Shown: positions 18,238-27,217 of the stretch, one piece after another
Numbering within the stretch: the stretch's first letter is position 1
How the letters are laid out: each line of letters opens with the position of its first letter
Assembly (NCBI GenBank): GCA_944321125.1
Contig: CALUKD010000004.1
Span: 185,766 to 249,765, forward strand
Reading direction: 5' to 3'
Origin: Candidatus Butyricimonas faecavium
GTDB lineage: Bacteria > Bacteroidota > Bacteroidia > Bacteroidales > Marinifilaceae
DNA: 64,000 bases
Program-made: the position numbers and the translations under genes
Notes under the pieces: generated by a model
Database searches by the model: none
Told to the model about the DNA's origin: nothing
The model's input: the letters and a program-made list of their open reading frames with translations, nothing else

Positions 18238-18352
18238 AAAATTTAGAATTTAAGGTTTGGAATTTAGAATGAATAAATCTGTAAATCTAAAATCATTTGA
18301 TCGTTGGATTTTTCAATCTGAAATTTAAGATCTTTAAATCTAAAATCGATAA
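18238..18352 (+). repeat. AT-rich intergenic repeat (AATTTAGA/AAATCTAAAATC class) between infC and rpmI
   Basis: AATTTAGAATTTAAGG, GGAATTTAGAATG and AATCTAAAATC words in both orientations (right part TTTCAATCTGAAATTTAAG) can fold on each other. It separates genes that in most bacteria are tightly spaced. Confidence 0.6.
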
Positions 18353-18402
18353 GGAATATTTTATAATTACATATATTCTGAAACAAATTAAAATTAGAAC
18401 AA

Positions 18403-18597
18403 ATGCCAAAGATGAAGAGTGTAAGTAGCGCAAAGAAAAGATTTACTTTGACTGCTACCGGGAAGATCAAGAGAAAACATGCTTTTAAAAGTCATATTTT
18501 GACTAAGAAAGCAACCAAGAGAAAAAGAAATTTGACTCATACTGCTATCGTTGACGGAGCTAACGACGCAACAGTGAGAAAAATGCTTTGTATCTAA
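18403..18597 (+). CDS. rpmI: 50S ribosomal protein L35
   Basis: A 64-residue very basic protein with the L35 signature [14 protein letters not shown], then the [18 protein letters not shown] core. Length is standard. It follows infC with an unusually long 167-bp gap filled by AT-rich repeats and precedes rplT, as in most bacteria. Confidence 0.97.
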   Translation: MPKMKSVSSAKKRFTLTATGKIKRKHAFKSHILTKKATKRKRNLTHTAIVDGANDATVRKMLCI

Positions 18598-18622
18598 GAA
18601 ATTTAAACAGTAATTAACCAGG

Positions 18623-18660
18623 ATGTTATGCTAGTTAAGTTCTTCGAGGGACGCTAACAT
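18623..18660 (+). promoter_or_regulatory. Hairpin in the rpmI-rplT gap, possible L20 autoregulatory site
   Basis: ATGTTA(T)GC pairs with GCTAACAT around an inner GTTC/GGAC stem closed by TTCGAG. L20 represses its own operon by binding leader RNA in other phyla; whether this hairpin serves that purpose is conjecture. Confidence 0.3.
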
Positions 18661-18677
18661 TCAAAAAACAAAAGATT

Positions 18678-19031
18678 ATGCCAAGAGCTAAAAATGCCGT
18701 TGCTTCAAGAGCACGTAGAAAAAAGGTTTTAAGTCAAACCAGAGGTAACTTTGGTGCAAGAAAAAATGTCTGGACGGTTGCCAAAAACACGTATGAAAAA
18801 GGTTTAACGTACGCGTACCGTGACAGAAAGAAGAAAAAATCAGAATTTAGAGCGTTGTGGATTCAGAGAATTAATGCCGCTGTTAGAATGGAAGGTTTGT
18901 CTTACTCCAAGTTTATGGGCTTAGTTCATAAAGCTGAGGTAAACATGAACCGTAAAGTTCTGGCTGATTTGGCAATGAATCAACCGGAAGCTTTCAAAGC
19001 AATCGTTGCGAAAGTGAAAGAGTTAGCTTAG
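18678..19031 (+). CDS. rplT: 50S ribosomal protein L20
   Basis: A 117-residue basic protein binding 23S rRNA early in large-subunit assembly. The N-terminal tail [18 protein letters not shown] and the [18 protein letters not shown] segment are diagnostic. It ends with a typical helix and is followed at 19049 by a clear terminator closing the operon. Confidence 0.98.
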   Translation: MPRAKNAVASRARRKKVLSQTRGNFGARKNVWTVAKNTYEKGLTYAYRDRKKKKSEFRALWIQRINAAVRMEGLSYSKFMGLVHKAEVNMNRKVLADLAMNQPEAFKAIVAKVKELA

Positions 19032-19048
19032 TAATTATAAAATATCAG

Positions 19049-19077
19049 AAAAGGCTGCCTTCGGGTGGCCTTTTTTT
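19049..19077 (+). terminator. Terminator of the thrS-rplT operon
   Basis: AAAAGGC-TGCC-TTCG-GGTG-GCCTTTTTTT: stable tetraloop hairpin followed by seven T. Confidence 0.9.
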
Positions 19078-19089
19078 ATTTTTAAATAT

Positions 19090-19097
19090 TACCTTTG
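19090..19097 (+). promoter_or_regulatory. Candidate -7 box for dapB
   Basis: TACCTTTG 38 bp before the ATG; the upstream element falls inside the preceding terminator and is not recognisable. Confidence 0.4.
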
Positions 19098-19134
19098 TAA
19101 AACAGTGGTACATTATTTTTTTTAATTCAATATA

Positions 19135-19854
19135 ATGAAGATTGCATTACTTGGATACGGGAAAATGGGGAAAACGATAGAGCGTTTAGCGTATGATCGT
19201 GGGCATGAAGTCGTGTTGATCGTGGATGAAAATAACCGGGCGATGTGTACGGATGATCAGTTGAAGCAAGCTGATGTTGCGATTGAATTCACAACCCCGA
19301 TCGTGGCAGTTGATAATTATAATTGGTGTTTTCGTAATCACGTTCCGGTGGTGTCCGGCACTACGGGGTGGTTGGAAAGATGGGACGAAGTGATGATGTC
19401 ACGAGAGCAACTGGATGGAGGCTTCTTTTACGCATCTAATTATAGTATCGGGGTGAATATATTTTTTCATCTGAATCGTTGGTTGGCACAGACGATGGCT
19501 CGATTTTCCGATTATAAAGTTTCTGTCGAGGAAACCCATCATATTCATAAGCTGGATGCCCCTAGTGGGACAGCTATTACTTTGGTAAAAGATATTTTAA
19601 AAGAGCATCCGGAATATTCGTCTTGGGTGCTGGATGAAGGAACGGTTGAAACGGGAAAGTTACCTGTAAAAGCCAAAAGAGAAGGTGAAGTTCCGGGGAT
19701 TCATACGGTTACTTATAAATCGGGCGTGGATGAAATTCAGATACACCATTCCGCTTATTCCCGGGATGGCTTTGCCCAAGGGGCTGTGATGGCAGCAGAG
19801 TTTTTGATGGGGAAAAAAGGAGTATTTGGAATGGAGGATTTGTTAAAAGTTTAG
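19135..19854 (+). CDS. dapB: 4-hydroxy-tetrahydrodipicolinate reductase
   Basis: NAD(P)H-dependent reductase of the diaminopimelate/lysine pathway. The 239 residues have the Rossmann start MKIALLGYGKMGKTIE, the GTTGW loop, and the DapB catalytic signature ETHHIHKLDAPSGTAI with its two histidines and the lysine. Length is at the short end typical of Bacteroidetes DapB. It may be transcribed with lepB, 111 bp downstream in the same direction. Confidence 0.95.
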   Translation: MKIALLGYGKMGKTIERLAYDRGHEVVLIVDENNRAMCTDDQLKQADVAIEFTTPIVAVDNYNWCFRNHVPVVSGTTGWLERWDEVMMSREQLDGGFFYASNYSIGVNIFFHLNRWLAQTMARFSDYKVSVEETHHIHKLDAPSGTAITLVKDILKEHPEYSSWVLDEGTVETGKLPVKAKREGEVPGIHTVTYKSGVDEIQIHHSAYSRDGFAQGAVMAAEFLMGKKGVFGMEDLLKV

Positions 19855-19965
19855 AATGAAAATTGAAATAACAAACTTCTTCTTCCTTTTGGGAACTCCC
19901 TCTGTTTATAGAGGAGATGGTTGCGAAGCTAACGGGGGAGTTTAACTTAATAAATCAAGAAATAT

Positions 19966-21345
19966 ATGAGTTGGATATTGACAAATAAATGGTTTAAATT
20001 CGGGTGTGTTCTTTTCGTGTATCTGCTTTGGACATTATGGATCGGGAGCTGGTGGCTGTTGTTAGGTGTGCCTATATTGTTCGATATTTATATTACGAAG
20101 AAGGTACATTGGGCTTTCTGGAAGAAAAAGGGAGTGGAAAAACAGACCAAAACGGTGGAATGGATTGATGCTTTAATTTTTGCAGTTATTGCGGCAACAT
20201 TAATCCGGATGTTTTTCTTCGAGGCATACACGATCCCGACTTCCTCTATGGAGAAATCCATGTTGGTCGGGGATTATCTTTTTGTGAGCAAGGTGGCTTA
20301 TGGGCCGAAATTACCCAACACCCCGTTGTCAGTACCGTTTACTCATCATACCTTACCTTTCACCCAGTCAACAAAGGCTTATTCAGACTTGATTCATTGG
20401 CCATACAAACGGATTGCCGGGCTAGGAGAAATCAAACGTGAAGATATTGTCGTGTTTAACTTTCCGGCGGGGGATACGGTTGTTGTTGGAAGGGAAAATC
20501 CAGATTATTATTCGCAGATTAGGGGACAGGAGGCTGCTATTCAGTATGTGGCACAAGAGAAGGGATTGAGTGTAACCCCGGAAGAGGCTTGGTCTATCGC
20601 TCGTAAACAGATCTGGCGAGAGAACGAAATTATTGCTCGTCCGGTAGATAAGCGGGAGAATTACATCAAGCGATGCGTTGGGATTCCGGGTGATGTTTTG
20701 GAAATGAGGGATGCCGTACTTTACGTGAACGGGAAAAAGTTAGAAGACAAAGATAAGATGCAATATAATTATGATATTATTGTGAATACTCCTTTTAACA
20801 AGGTAAAGTTGCAAGAGATGGGAATTTCCATGGAGGATATTAATGGTGGTTATATGGGAAATAATCATTATGTGTTACCTCTAACGGTTGAAATGGTGGA
20901 AAAGATCAAGAAAATGCCAAATGTCCTGTCTGTGAATCATCAGGAGGATGACGGGCAGATATTCCCGTATAGTCCAAATTACCCGTGGACCCGTGATAAT
21001 TTCGGACCCTTACCGATTCCGAAGAAAGGGGAAACAATCGAATTGACATTGGAAAATTTACCGCTTTATGACCGTATTATCGGAGCATACGAGGAGAATA
21101 AACTGGAGGTAAAGGATTCTGTTATATATATTAACGGTTCTCCGGCGGATACATATACTTTCAAGATGGATTACTATTGGATGATGGGGGATAACCGTCA
21201 TAATTCGGCAGACTCCCGTTATTGGGGATTTGTTCCTGAAGATCATATTGTTGGAAAAGCTTATTTTATTTGGCTTTCTCTAGATAAAGATAAATCTTTC
21301 CTAGGTAAGATACGTTGGAACAGGATGTTCCGGTTCATACATTAA
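19966..21345 (+). CDS. lepB: Signal peptidase I
   Basis: Membrane serine protease that removes signal peptides. The 459-residue protein begins with two hydrophobic segments (about 10-42) and another near 65-85 (ALIFAVIAATLIRMFFF). The catalytic serine is in IPTSSMEKSMLVGDYLFVSK, the lysine in NYIKRCVGIPGDVLEM, and the third conserved box is MMGDNRHNSADSRYWGFVP near the end. The region between is expanded by roughly 130 residues compared with E. coli LepB, as in other Bacteroidetes. A terminator overlaps the stop codon. Confidence 0.95.
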   Translation: MSWILTNKWFKFGCVLFVYLLWTLWIGSWWLLLGVPILFDIYITKKVHWAFWKKKGVEKQTKTVEWIDALIFAVIAATLIRMFFFEAYTIPTSSMEKSMLVGDYLFVSKVAYGPKLPNTPLSVPFTHHTLPFTQSTKAYSDLIHWPYKRIAGLGEIKREDIVVFNFPAGDTVVVGRENPDYYSQIRGQEAAIQYVAQEKGLSVTPEEAWSIARKQIWRENEIIARPVDKRENYIKRCVGIPGDVLEMRDAVLYVNGKKLEDKDKMQYNYDIIVNTPFNKVKLQEMGISMEDINGGYMGNNHYVLPLTVEMVEKIKKMPNVLSVNHQEDDGQIFPYSPNYPWTRDNFGPLPIPKKGETIELTLENLPLYDRIIGAYEENKLEVKDSVIYINGSPADTYTFKMDYYWMMGDNRHNSADSRYWGFVPEDHIVGKAYFIWLSLDKDKSFLGKIRWNRMFRFIH

Positions 21346-21372
21346 AAAAAGCGGCATGTGCCGCTTTTTTTT
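21344..21372 (+). terminator. Terminator after lepB
   Basis: A7-GCGGCA-TG-TGCCGC-T8, symmetric hairpin overlapping the TAA stop. Confidence 0.9.
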
Positions 21373-21416
21373 GTTATTATATTTTGTAACTTGTCATTGT
21401 TTAAAAAAATTACATT

Positions 21417-22757
21417 ATGGCTAAAACTAAAAATAAGAAAACATTTGTATTAGATACGAATGTGATTTTACACGATTACAGATCCATCTACAATTTCGAG
21501 GATAATGATATTGTTATTCCAATTACTGTATTGGAAGAATTAGACAAGTTTAAACGCGGGAATGACCAGATTAATTATCATGCCCGTGAGTTTGTTCGGG
21601 AACTGGATCAGATTTCCGGGTCAGATTTTTTTCTAAAAGGAGCCCCGTTAGGTAAGGGAAGAGGACGTTTGTTTATTCAGACTGGCGTACCTTTTTCTCC
21701 TAAAATGAATGCTTCTTTTAGCGAGGATATACCCGATCACCGGATATTGGCTATTGCCGAATATATAACAGAGAAAAGAGAAGGAGAAAAGGTCGTTTTG
21801 GTGTCGAAAGATATGAATTTGAGGATGAAAGCGAGATCTCTAGGTATTTTGGCAGAGGATTACAAGACCGATCAGGTAAAAGATCTGGAGCTATCGCTAA
21901 ATAAGTGTATAGAAACAAAAGAGAATTTCTCTCAAGAACTGATAGCCAAGCTTTACGAGAGTGGTGAAGCGGGGATTCCTGTGGAAACCTTCTTCCCGAA
22001 AGAAGAGATAAAAGGAAATAATTATTATATATTAAAGAATGGTAGTAATTCAGTATTGGCCTGTTACGATCCAGTACGAAAAGTAGTGCGGAAAGTAGAG
22101 AAGTTAAATACTTTTGGTATTTACCCGAAGAATTCGGAACAGGCGTTTGCTCTGGATGCCTTGATGAACCCGAATATATCGTTGGTTGCATTAAGCGGTA
22201 AGGCCGGGACGGGAAAGACGTTGTTGGCTTTGGCTGCAGCCTTGCAACAAAATAAGGCGTTTGAACAAATTTACCTAGCACGTCCGATCGTGGCTTTATC
22301 AAATAAAGATTTGGGATATTTGCCAGGGGATGTGAACGAGAAGGTTAGTCCGTATATGCAGCCTTTGTTTGATAATCTGGCCGTGATCAAGCATCGTTAT
22401 AATATGCACAGCCCGGAAAATCGGTTGATTGAAGATATGTTGAAAGATGAGCGTCTAGTGATTTCTGCACTGGCCTATATCAGGGGACGAAGTTTGTCAA
22501 ATGTTTTTTTTATCGTGGACGAAGCGCAGAATCTTACACCACATGAAGTAAAGACGATAATTACTCGTGCGGGAGAGGGGGTAAAGATGGTATTTACGGG
22601 GGATATTGATCAGATTGACTCTCCTTATTTGGACAGGCAATCGAACGGTTTGTCGCACTTGTTTGACCGTATGCAAGGACAGGATATTTTTGCCCATGTA
22701 CATTTGGAGAAGGGGGAGAGAAGCTATTTGGCAGAAGTAGCAAGTAACTTGCTATAG
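21417..22757 (+). CDS. PIN-domain PhoH family ATPase (YlaK type)
   Basis: A 446-residue cytoplasmic protein with an N-terminal PIN ribonuclease domain (about 8-150; KTFVLDTNVILHD with acidic active-site residues, LVSKDMNLRMKA) fused to a C-terminal PhoH ATPase domain (Walker A SGKAGTGKTLLALAAAL near 262, Walker B NVFFIVDEAQNLT). PIN-PhoH proteins such as PhoH2 unwind and cut RNA; the cellular target in Bacteroidetes is unknown. It stands alone between the lepB terminator and an AT-rich repeat. Confidence 0.92.
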   Translation: MAKTKNKKTFVLDTNVILHDYRSIYNFEDNDIVIPITVLEELDKFKRGNDQINYHAREFVRELDQISGSDFFLKGAPLGKGRGRLFIQTGVPFSPKMNASFSEDIPDHRILAIAEYITEKREGEKVVLVSKDMNLRMKARSLGILAEDYKTDQVKDLELSLNKCIETKENFSQELIAKLYESGEAGIPVETFFPKEEIKGNNYYILKNGSNSVLACYDPVRKVVRKVEKLNTFGIYPKNSEQAFALDALMNPNISLVALSGKAGTGKTLLALAAALQQNKAFEQIYLARPIVALSNKDLGYLPGDVNEKVSPYMQPLFDNLAVIKHRYNMHSPENRLIEDMLKDERLVISALAYIRGRSLSNVFFIVDEAQNLTPHEVKTIITRAGEGVKMVFTGDIDQIDSPYLDRQSNGLSHLFDRMQGQDIFAHVHLEKGERSYLAEVASNLL

Positions 22758-22862
22758 AAATAAAAACTAAAAGATAAAAGCTAAAAGTTTTGTAATTCAA
22801 GGTGATTAGCTTTTATCTTTTGGTCTAAATTTTTATCTTTTAGTTTTCAACTTTTAGTTTTT
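22757..22862. repeat. Large AT-rich intergenic repeat (AACTAAAAGATAAAAG class)
   Basis: About 105 bp made of AACTAAAAG/GATAAAAG units on the left and their complements on the right. AACTAAAAGATAAAAGCTAA (22765-22784) pairs with 22806-22824. It fills the whole gap between the PhoH stop and the GTG start of the LysE gene. Confidence 0.8.
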
Positions 22863-22866
22863 TCAA

Positions 22867-23481
22867 GTGAATATTCTAGGTTTTTTAAGTGCGGCTATAT
22901 TATTGACTTTGATGCCGGGGCCAGATATTTTATTCGTAATCACTCAAAGTATTACCCGGGGAAAGAAAGCGGGGATTATTTTTGCTTGCGGCCTGTGTAC
23001 GGGGTTAATCGCTCACACGGCAGCTGTGAGTTTGGGACTTTCTTTAATTTTATATAATTCTCCGGTAGCATTCAGCGTATTAAAGTACATGGGAGCGGCT
23101 TACTTGATTTATCTGGGGGTGAAATCTTTTATCCATCGAAAAGAAAATTCGTTGGCTTTATCGACTTCTGGCGGGGCGGAATATAAACTGTATCGCAAGG
23201 GGATTCTGATGAATATACTGAATCCGAAAGTGCTGTTGTTCTTTATTGCATTCTTTCCCCAGTTTGTAAGTCCTACCACGAAAAATCCGACAGGTGAGTT
23301 ACTGATACTGGGATTGCTTTTTATGGCGCAAGCTGTTGTTATATTCTCTTTGGTCGCTTTGTTGGCAGACCGGCTGTCACGTAGATTGATGCAAAATGTT
23401 CGATTCTCTTTGATTATGCATATCATCGAATCATTGGTCTATTTGGCCATTGGAATCAGTCTAATTTTTGTAACAGTCTGA
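22867..23481 (+). CDS. LysE/RhtB family amino-acid exporter
   Basis: A 204-residue membrane protein with about six helices and the LysE signature near the N-terminus: GFLSAAILLTLMPGPDILFV and QSITRGKKAG. Later features are the conserved ILNPKVLLFFIAFFPQF helix and a C-terminal helix pair. The family exports amino acids or homoserine lactones; the substrate cannot be told from sequence. Start is GTG 22867, four bases after the repeat, since no ATG lies before the first helix. It converges with the acyltransferase operon with no spacer. Confidence 0.9.
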   Translation: MNILGFLSAAILLTLMPGPDILFVITQSITRGKKAGIIFACGLCTGLIAHTAAVSLGLSLILYNSPVAFSVLKYMGAAYLIYLGVKSFIHRKENSLALSTSGGAEYKLYRKGILMNILNPKVLLFFIAFFPQFVSPTTKNPTGELLILGLLFMAQAVVIFSLVALLADRLSRRLMQNVRFSLIMHIIESLVYLAIGISLIFVTV

Positions 23482-24435
23482 TTAAAATTTTCTTAACCGA
23501 AGTATTCGAGGGATATAGGTCGAGATATGACGGGCTTTCTTGGTTTCGTATACATCTGCAATCTTGATCAGAATTGCTGTTTCTTCTACGCCACCGAAGC
23601 CCGGGTTTATGGCTGTTCCAAAGGATTTCATGGAAGGTGACAGGCTCATGTAGGCATTTACTAAAGGAGGGATATTCTCTCCATGTTCCCGGACGTAACG
23701 AGAAAGGATTCGATAATCCTCGTCATAATTATTTCCACAGAGTATTTTCCCGAGTTTATTATCATCAATATGAATTTCCAACGGAGTAATCGGCTCGACA
23801 AGTCTTTCCGTATCCTTAAAATACTTCCGCATAAAGAATAAGATCATGTCACGGGCCTCTATATTGAAACTGGTGTACATGGTCACTTTCCCGAAAAAAT
23901 ATTCCATACCTGGGTTTTCCACGGTAAGAGCTCCCAGTCCGTCCCACAAGTTATCTAAAGCGAATAGGGATTTACGTCCCATTTTAGTGGATTGATACAA
24001 GGGTTGTACGAAAGAACGTCCAAGTTCGATCATTTTAGTGAGATATTGTTTTTTAAAAGCCTCGGAAAAACGGAAAAGTTCAGTGGTGGCCAAGTTGGGT
24101 TCTCCCTCTTGATTTAAAGGAAGGTTGTCACATAAAATATACCGGTACCCGCCCAAGATTTCCTGTTCTTTCGGGTCCCATACGATTAATTGCTGGTAGG
24201 GAACCTGCTCGTCAACATCAAATGGATCTATATCTACCTCTTTTCCAGTACCGCCCCCGGCTGTTCTGAAGGTTAATTCCCGTAATCTTCCTACTTCTTT
24301 CATCAGGTTAGGACTGTTGAAAGCATTAAACGAATAGATCTCATTTCCGCCTTTGTTGGTTTTACGAATGAATCTTTCTTCTGTCAGTTCTGCTAATAAT
24401 TTTGCTTTATTTACGGGATAGATGACTGGTTGCAT
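23482..24435 (-). CDS. glsB: GlsB-like N-acyltransferase (GNAT/hemolysin-related)
   Basis: A 317-residue protein of the OlsB/hemolysin-type acyltransferase family. It shows the family pattern: RLRELTFRTAGGGTGKEVDID, YQQLIVWDPKEQEILGGYRY, MIELGRSFVQPLYQS, and a C-terminal NPGFGGVEETAI segment. In Bacteroides thetaiotaomicron the GlsB homologue N-acylates glycine to give commendamide-type N-acylglycine, the first step of glycine-lipid synthesis, and lies next to GlsA. Here it follows the GlsA-like gene with a 13-bp gap, which supports the same assignment; ornithine- or serine-lipid specificity cannot be excluded. Confidence 0.75.
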   Translation of the reverse strand: MQPVIYPVNKAKLLAELTEERFIRKTNKGGNEIYSFNAFNSPNLMKEVGRLRELTFRTAGGGTGKEVDIDPFDVDEQVPYQQLIVWDPKEQEILGGYRYILCDNLPLNQEGEPNLATTELFRFSEAFKKQYLTKMIELGRSFVQPLYQSTKMGRKSLFALDNLWDGLGALTVENPGMEYFFGKVTMYTSFNIEARDMILFFMRKYFKDTERLVEPITPLEIHIDDNKLGKILCGNNYDEDYRILSRYVREHGENIPPLVNAYMSLSPSMKSFGTAINPGFGGVEETAILIKIADVYETKKARHISTYIPRILRLRKF

Positions 24436-24448
24436 AGTTTATATAGAT

Positions 24449-25264
24449 CTATAATTGGTAGACAATATTCTTTATTTCTTCCGCCCACTCTTTCGGTGTT
24501 TTACTTTTATCTAGGGTTTCCCATTTGATGGGTTTCCCGATAACAAGAGTAAAAGTTGAACCTTTCTTGTTAAATGTTTCCTTGGGGAGATACATCATTT
24601 CCAGATTAACTTTTAGTCCTATTTTGGTACGAAAGTTTGCTAAATTATAAAAGAATTTTGAATTTTCCGCTTTTACCCGTATTGGAATAATGTCCCGTTG
24701 GTATTTAACAGCTTTAACCACGAAACTTTTTTGCCATTCCAAATCTTTAACTACGCCTTTAACTTTGCGGCTTACCATTCCGGCAGGGAAGGTGATGATC
24801 TGGGCATCGGAGGCAAAGGCGTTTTCCAATTCTACTGCGGCTTCTTTGGCTAGAGCTCCATGTTTGTTAACTGGTAAAAATATATTATTCAGATTCTTAA
24901 GGTTCATCAGCAGATCGTTCACAGGGAATTTAAGTTTTTCATATATTTTCCCCAAGAAAGAGATCAGAATGATACCGTCAGGTCCTCCCAATGCGTGATT
25001 AGCAGCAAAAATATAACGTCCATTGGGGGCTGGCAAATTCTCTTTACCTTCGATATGGTAAGAAATATCAAGATATTCCAAAATGCCTTCGGCAAAATCC
25101 AAGCCTTTTTGATCCCCGTATTTAGAGATGAAGTCGTTGATCTGGTCTTGGCAGATCACACGTTTTAAAAATGAGTAGACAAATTTTGGAATCCAACGGG
25201 CTAACTTCGGATTCTTACTTTTGAAAAGTTGTTCAATATATATCGGTTTAACAGTTTCTTCCAT
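24449..25264 (-). CDS. glsA: GlsA-like O-acyltransferase (PlsC superfamily)
   Basis: A 271-residue protein with a PlsC-type catalytic motif ANHALGGPDG (His and Asp five residues apart) and a second conserved box ITFPAGMVSRK. Family members O-acylate hydroxy-acyl amino acids; GlsA adds the second acyl chain to N-acylglycine to form glycine lipids in Bacteroides. It is the first gene of a two-gene operon with the GlsB-like gene. No signal peptide; probably a peripheral inner-membrane enzyme. Confidence 0.75.
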   Translation of the reverse strand: MEETVKPIYIEQLFKSKNPKLARWIPKFVYSFLKRVICQDQINDFISKYGDQKGLDFAEGILEYLDISYHIEGKENLPAPNGRYIFAANHALGGPDGIILISFLGKIYEKLKFPVNDLLMNLKNLNNIFLPVNKHGALAKEAAVELENAFASDAQIITFPAGMVSRKVKGVVKDLEWQKSFVVKAVKYQRDIIPIRVKAENSKFFYNLANFRTKIGLKVNLEMMYLPKETFNKKGSTFTLVIGKPIKWETLDKSKTPKEWAEEIKNIVYQL

Positions 25265-25304
25265 AATAAATGTGAATTGAATCTCCTTGTTTCAAAACTT
25301 TTGA

Positions 25305-25312
25305 CAAAGATA
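25305..25312 (-). promoter_or_regulatory. Candidate -7 box for the glsA-glsB operon
   Basis: TATCTTTG on the minus strand, 41 bp upstream of the ATG. No obvious -33 element. Confidence 0.4.
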
Positions 25313-25410
25313 AAAAACCTTATTCAATAAAATTCGTTAGAGAGGATATGAATTGAAAAATATGAACATTTTTAATGGATAGAATAAGTTAAACGCAAAA
25401 AAAGAGAACT

Positions 25411-27099
25411 ATGAGAAAATTATCTTTAATAACGAGTGGAGTTATTTTGATGCTCTCTTTCTTGATGGTGGGGTGTAATACCATGAAGAAATTGGAGAGA
25501 GAGGCCATTGAAACGGCAATTGTGGGGAAAGTTTCTCCTCAGCAGTTGACTGCGGTGGATGGGGTTGTGAATTTTAATTATAATGTTGCTTTTGCTCCCA
25601 AGCAGTTTTATAAAAAGTTAATTTTGAAAGTGACTCCTAAAATGCAATATCCCGGTGGGGAAGAAGTGATGGAACCGCTTTATTTCCAGGGAGAGAAAGT
25701 GAAGGGAACCAATTATCCGGTGGTGGAATACAAGGGTAACACGTTGGGAACTTATAATTTATCGTTCCCTTATCGTGACGGTATGCAGAAAGGAGTACTT
25801 ATAGCTGATATAGAGGCTATTATGGGTAACAAAACCGTTGAATTTACTCCGGCTATTTTGAATACGAATGGAGTAAAAGAGTGGAAAACATACATGTATT
25901 CTCTACCGAATAATCCGGATGCTATTCCCCTGTTTACTGAAACTTTCGTGAAAGATGTTCCGGCAACGGGCGTGGGAATCATCAGCGGTTACGTGTTGTT
26001 CCCGTTATCTAAATCTGTGATTACGGATGCACAACAAAAATCGTCTGTCATGACACAGGCTGCACAAGAAATGAAGAAAATATTGGCAGAAAAGAATGCT
26101 AAAATCACTAATATGCTGATGTACGTTTCTAGTTCGCCGGAAGGACCTGAAAGGTTGAATAAGAATTTGACAACGAATCGTTTCAATACGGCTAAGGCTT
26201 ATTTCATGAAAGATTTGGGGTTAGCTAATACTCCGATGGCAAAAAATGCTAAATTTATCGTTTCCAACACGGTGAGCGAGAATTGGGAAGGGTTATATAT
26301 GTTGTTGAATGATTCCAACTTGAAGAATAAGGCACAAATAGTAAAAGATTTACAGAGTGCCCCGAATTTGCAGAAACGGGAAGCAGTGTTAGAATCATAC
26401 ATTAAGACTGTACCGGAATTGAAAGAGGTGATTCTTCCGACATTGCGTAGAGCTGATTTCTATGTTTTCTATACCGTGCCTGAAGTGATGCAAGTGGAGG
26501 ATCAAGTAACGGCTTATTATGTGCCTCAATTACAAGAAACTTCAGTTTTGTCTGCTCGTACGGATGTAAACTTGCTGAATGACTTAGCTGTTATCGCTAT
26601 TCGAAACAAAGATTACAGGAAAGCTAAAAAGTTATTAGAATCGGCAGCAGTAATTAATCAAAAGCCGGAAGTACTGAATAATCTTGGAATTGTTTATCAA
26701 AATGAAGGGAATAATACTCAAGCTAAGGATATGTACTCGAAAGCTTCTATAAAGAATGAAGCGAAATATAATTTGGGAATGTTGTTATTAAAAGATAAAG
26801 AGTATAATAAGGCTATACCTTACTTGAAAGCCATGCCGGATGTAAACTTGGCTTATGCTCAGCTGATGGCTAATGATAATCGTGCCGCTTTGGAAACATT
26901 AAAGAAGTTGAATCTGACAGAAGGGTATGAATATTATATGATGGCTGTGGCTGCTGCGAGAGTAAAGAATGTACAAGTAATGGCAGTTGCTTTACAGAAA
27001 GCTATACAACTTGACCCGCAATTGAAGGAGATGGCAAGTACCGATAAAGAATTTTATCCTTATGCTCAAGAAAGTATTTATTTGGATATTGTTGATTAA
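25411..27099 (+). CDS. Lipoprotein with OmpA-like and TPR regions
   Basis: A 562-residue envelope protein. The signal peptide ends in a lipobox (LSFLMVGC, Cys22). Residues about 40-180 look like beta-rich extracytoplasmic domains. Residues about 195-275 (GYVLFPLSKSVITDAQQ then RLNKNLTTNRFNTAKAYF) resemble a degenerate OmpA/peptidoglycan-binding fold. Residues about 390-550 contain TPR-like helices (LNDLAVIAIRNKDYRKAKKL; LNNLGIVYQNEGNNTQAKDM; AKYNLGMLLLKDKEYNKAI). Function unknown; the architecture suggests an outer-membrane scaffold. It is single, closed by the hairpin at 27121. Confidence 0.75.
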   Translation: MRKLSLITSGVILMLSFLMVGCNTMKKLEREAIETAIVGKVSPQQLTAVDGVVNFNYNVAFAPKQFYKKLILKVTPKMQYPGGEEVMEPLYFQGEKVKGTNYPVVEYKGNTLGTYNLSFPYRDGMQKGVLIADIEAIMGNKTVEFTPAILNTNGVKEWKTYMYSLPNNPDAIPLFTETFVKDVPATGVGIISGYVLFPLSKSVITDAQQKSSVMTQAAQEMKKILAEKNAKITNMLMYVSSSPEGPERLNKNLTTNRFNTAKAYFMKDLGLANTPMAKNAKFIVSNTVSENWEGLYMLLNDSNLKNKAQIVKDLQSAPNLQKREAVLESYIKTVPELKEVILPTLRRADFYVFYTVPEVMQVEDQVTAYYVPQLQETSVLSARTDVNLLNDLAVIAIRNKDYRKAKKLLESAAVINQKPEVLNNLGIVYQNEGNNTQAKDMYSKASIKNEAKYNLGMLLLKDKEYNKAIPYLKAMPDVNLAYAQLMANDNRAALETLKKLNLTEGYEYYMMAVAAARVKNVQVMAVALQKAIQLDPQLKEMASTDKEFYPYAQESIYLDIVD

Positions 27100-27120
27100 A
27101 ATTGTTTGACTTTGCTTTGA

Positions 27121-27153
27121 ATCGGGCCGTAGCTTCTGTTACGGCCCGATTTG
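27121..27153 (+). terminator. Terminator between the TPR lipoprotein gene and ruvC
   Basis: ATCGGGCCGTA and TACGGCCCGAT form a perfect 11-bp stem with an eight-base loop followed by a short T-rich tail; the two genes converge here. Confidence 0.8.
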
Positions 27154-27217
27154 TTACTACATACAAAATTGCGGGTTATGATAAACTTGTAGTATATGAC
27201 TTTGTAAAACAATAGTT

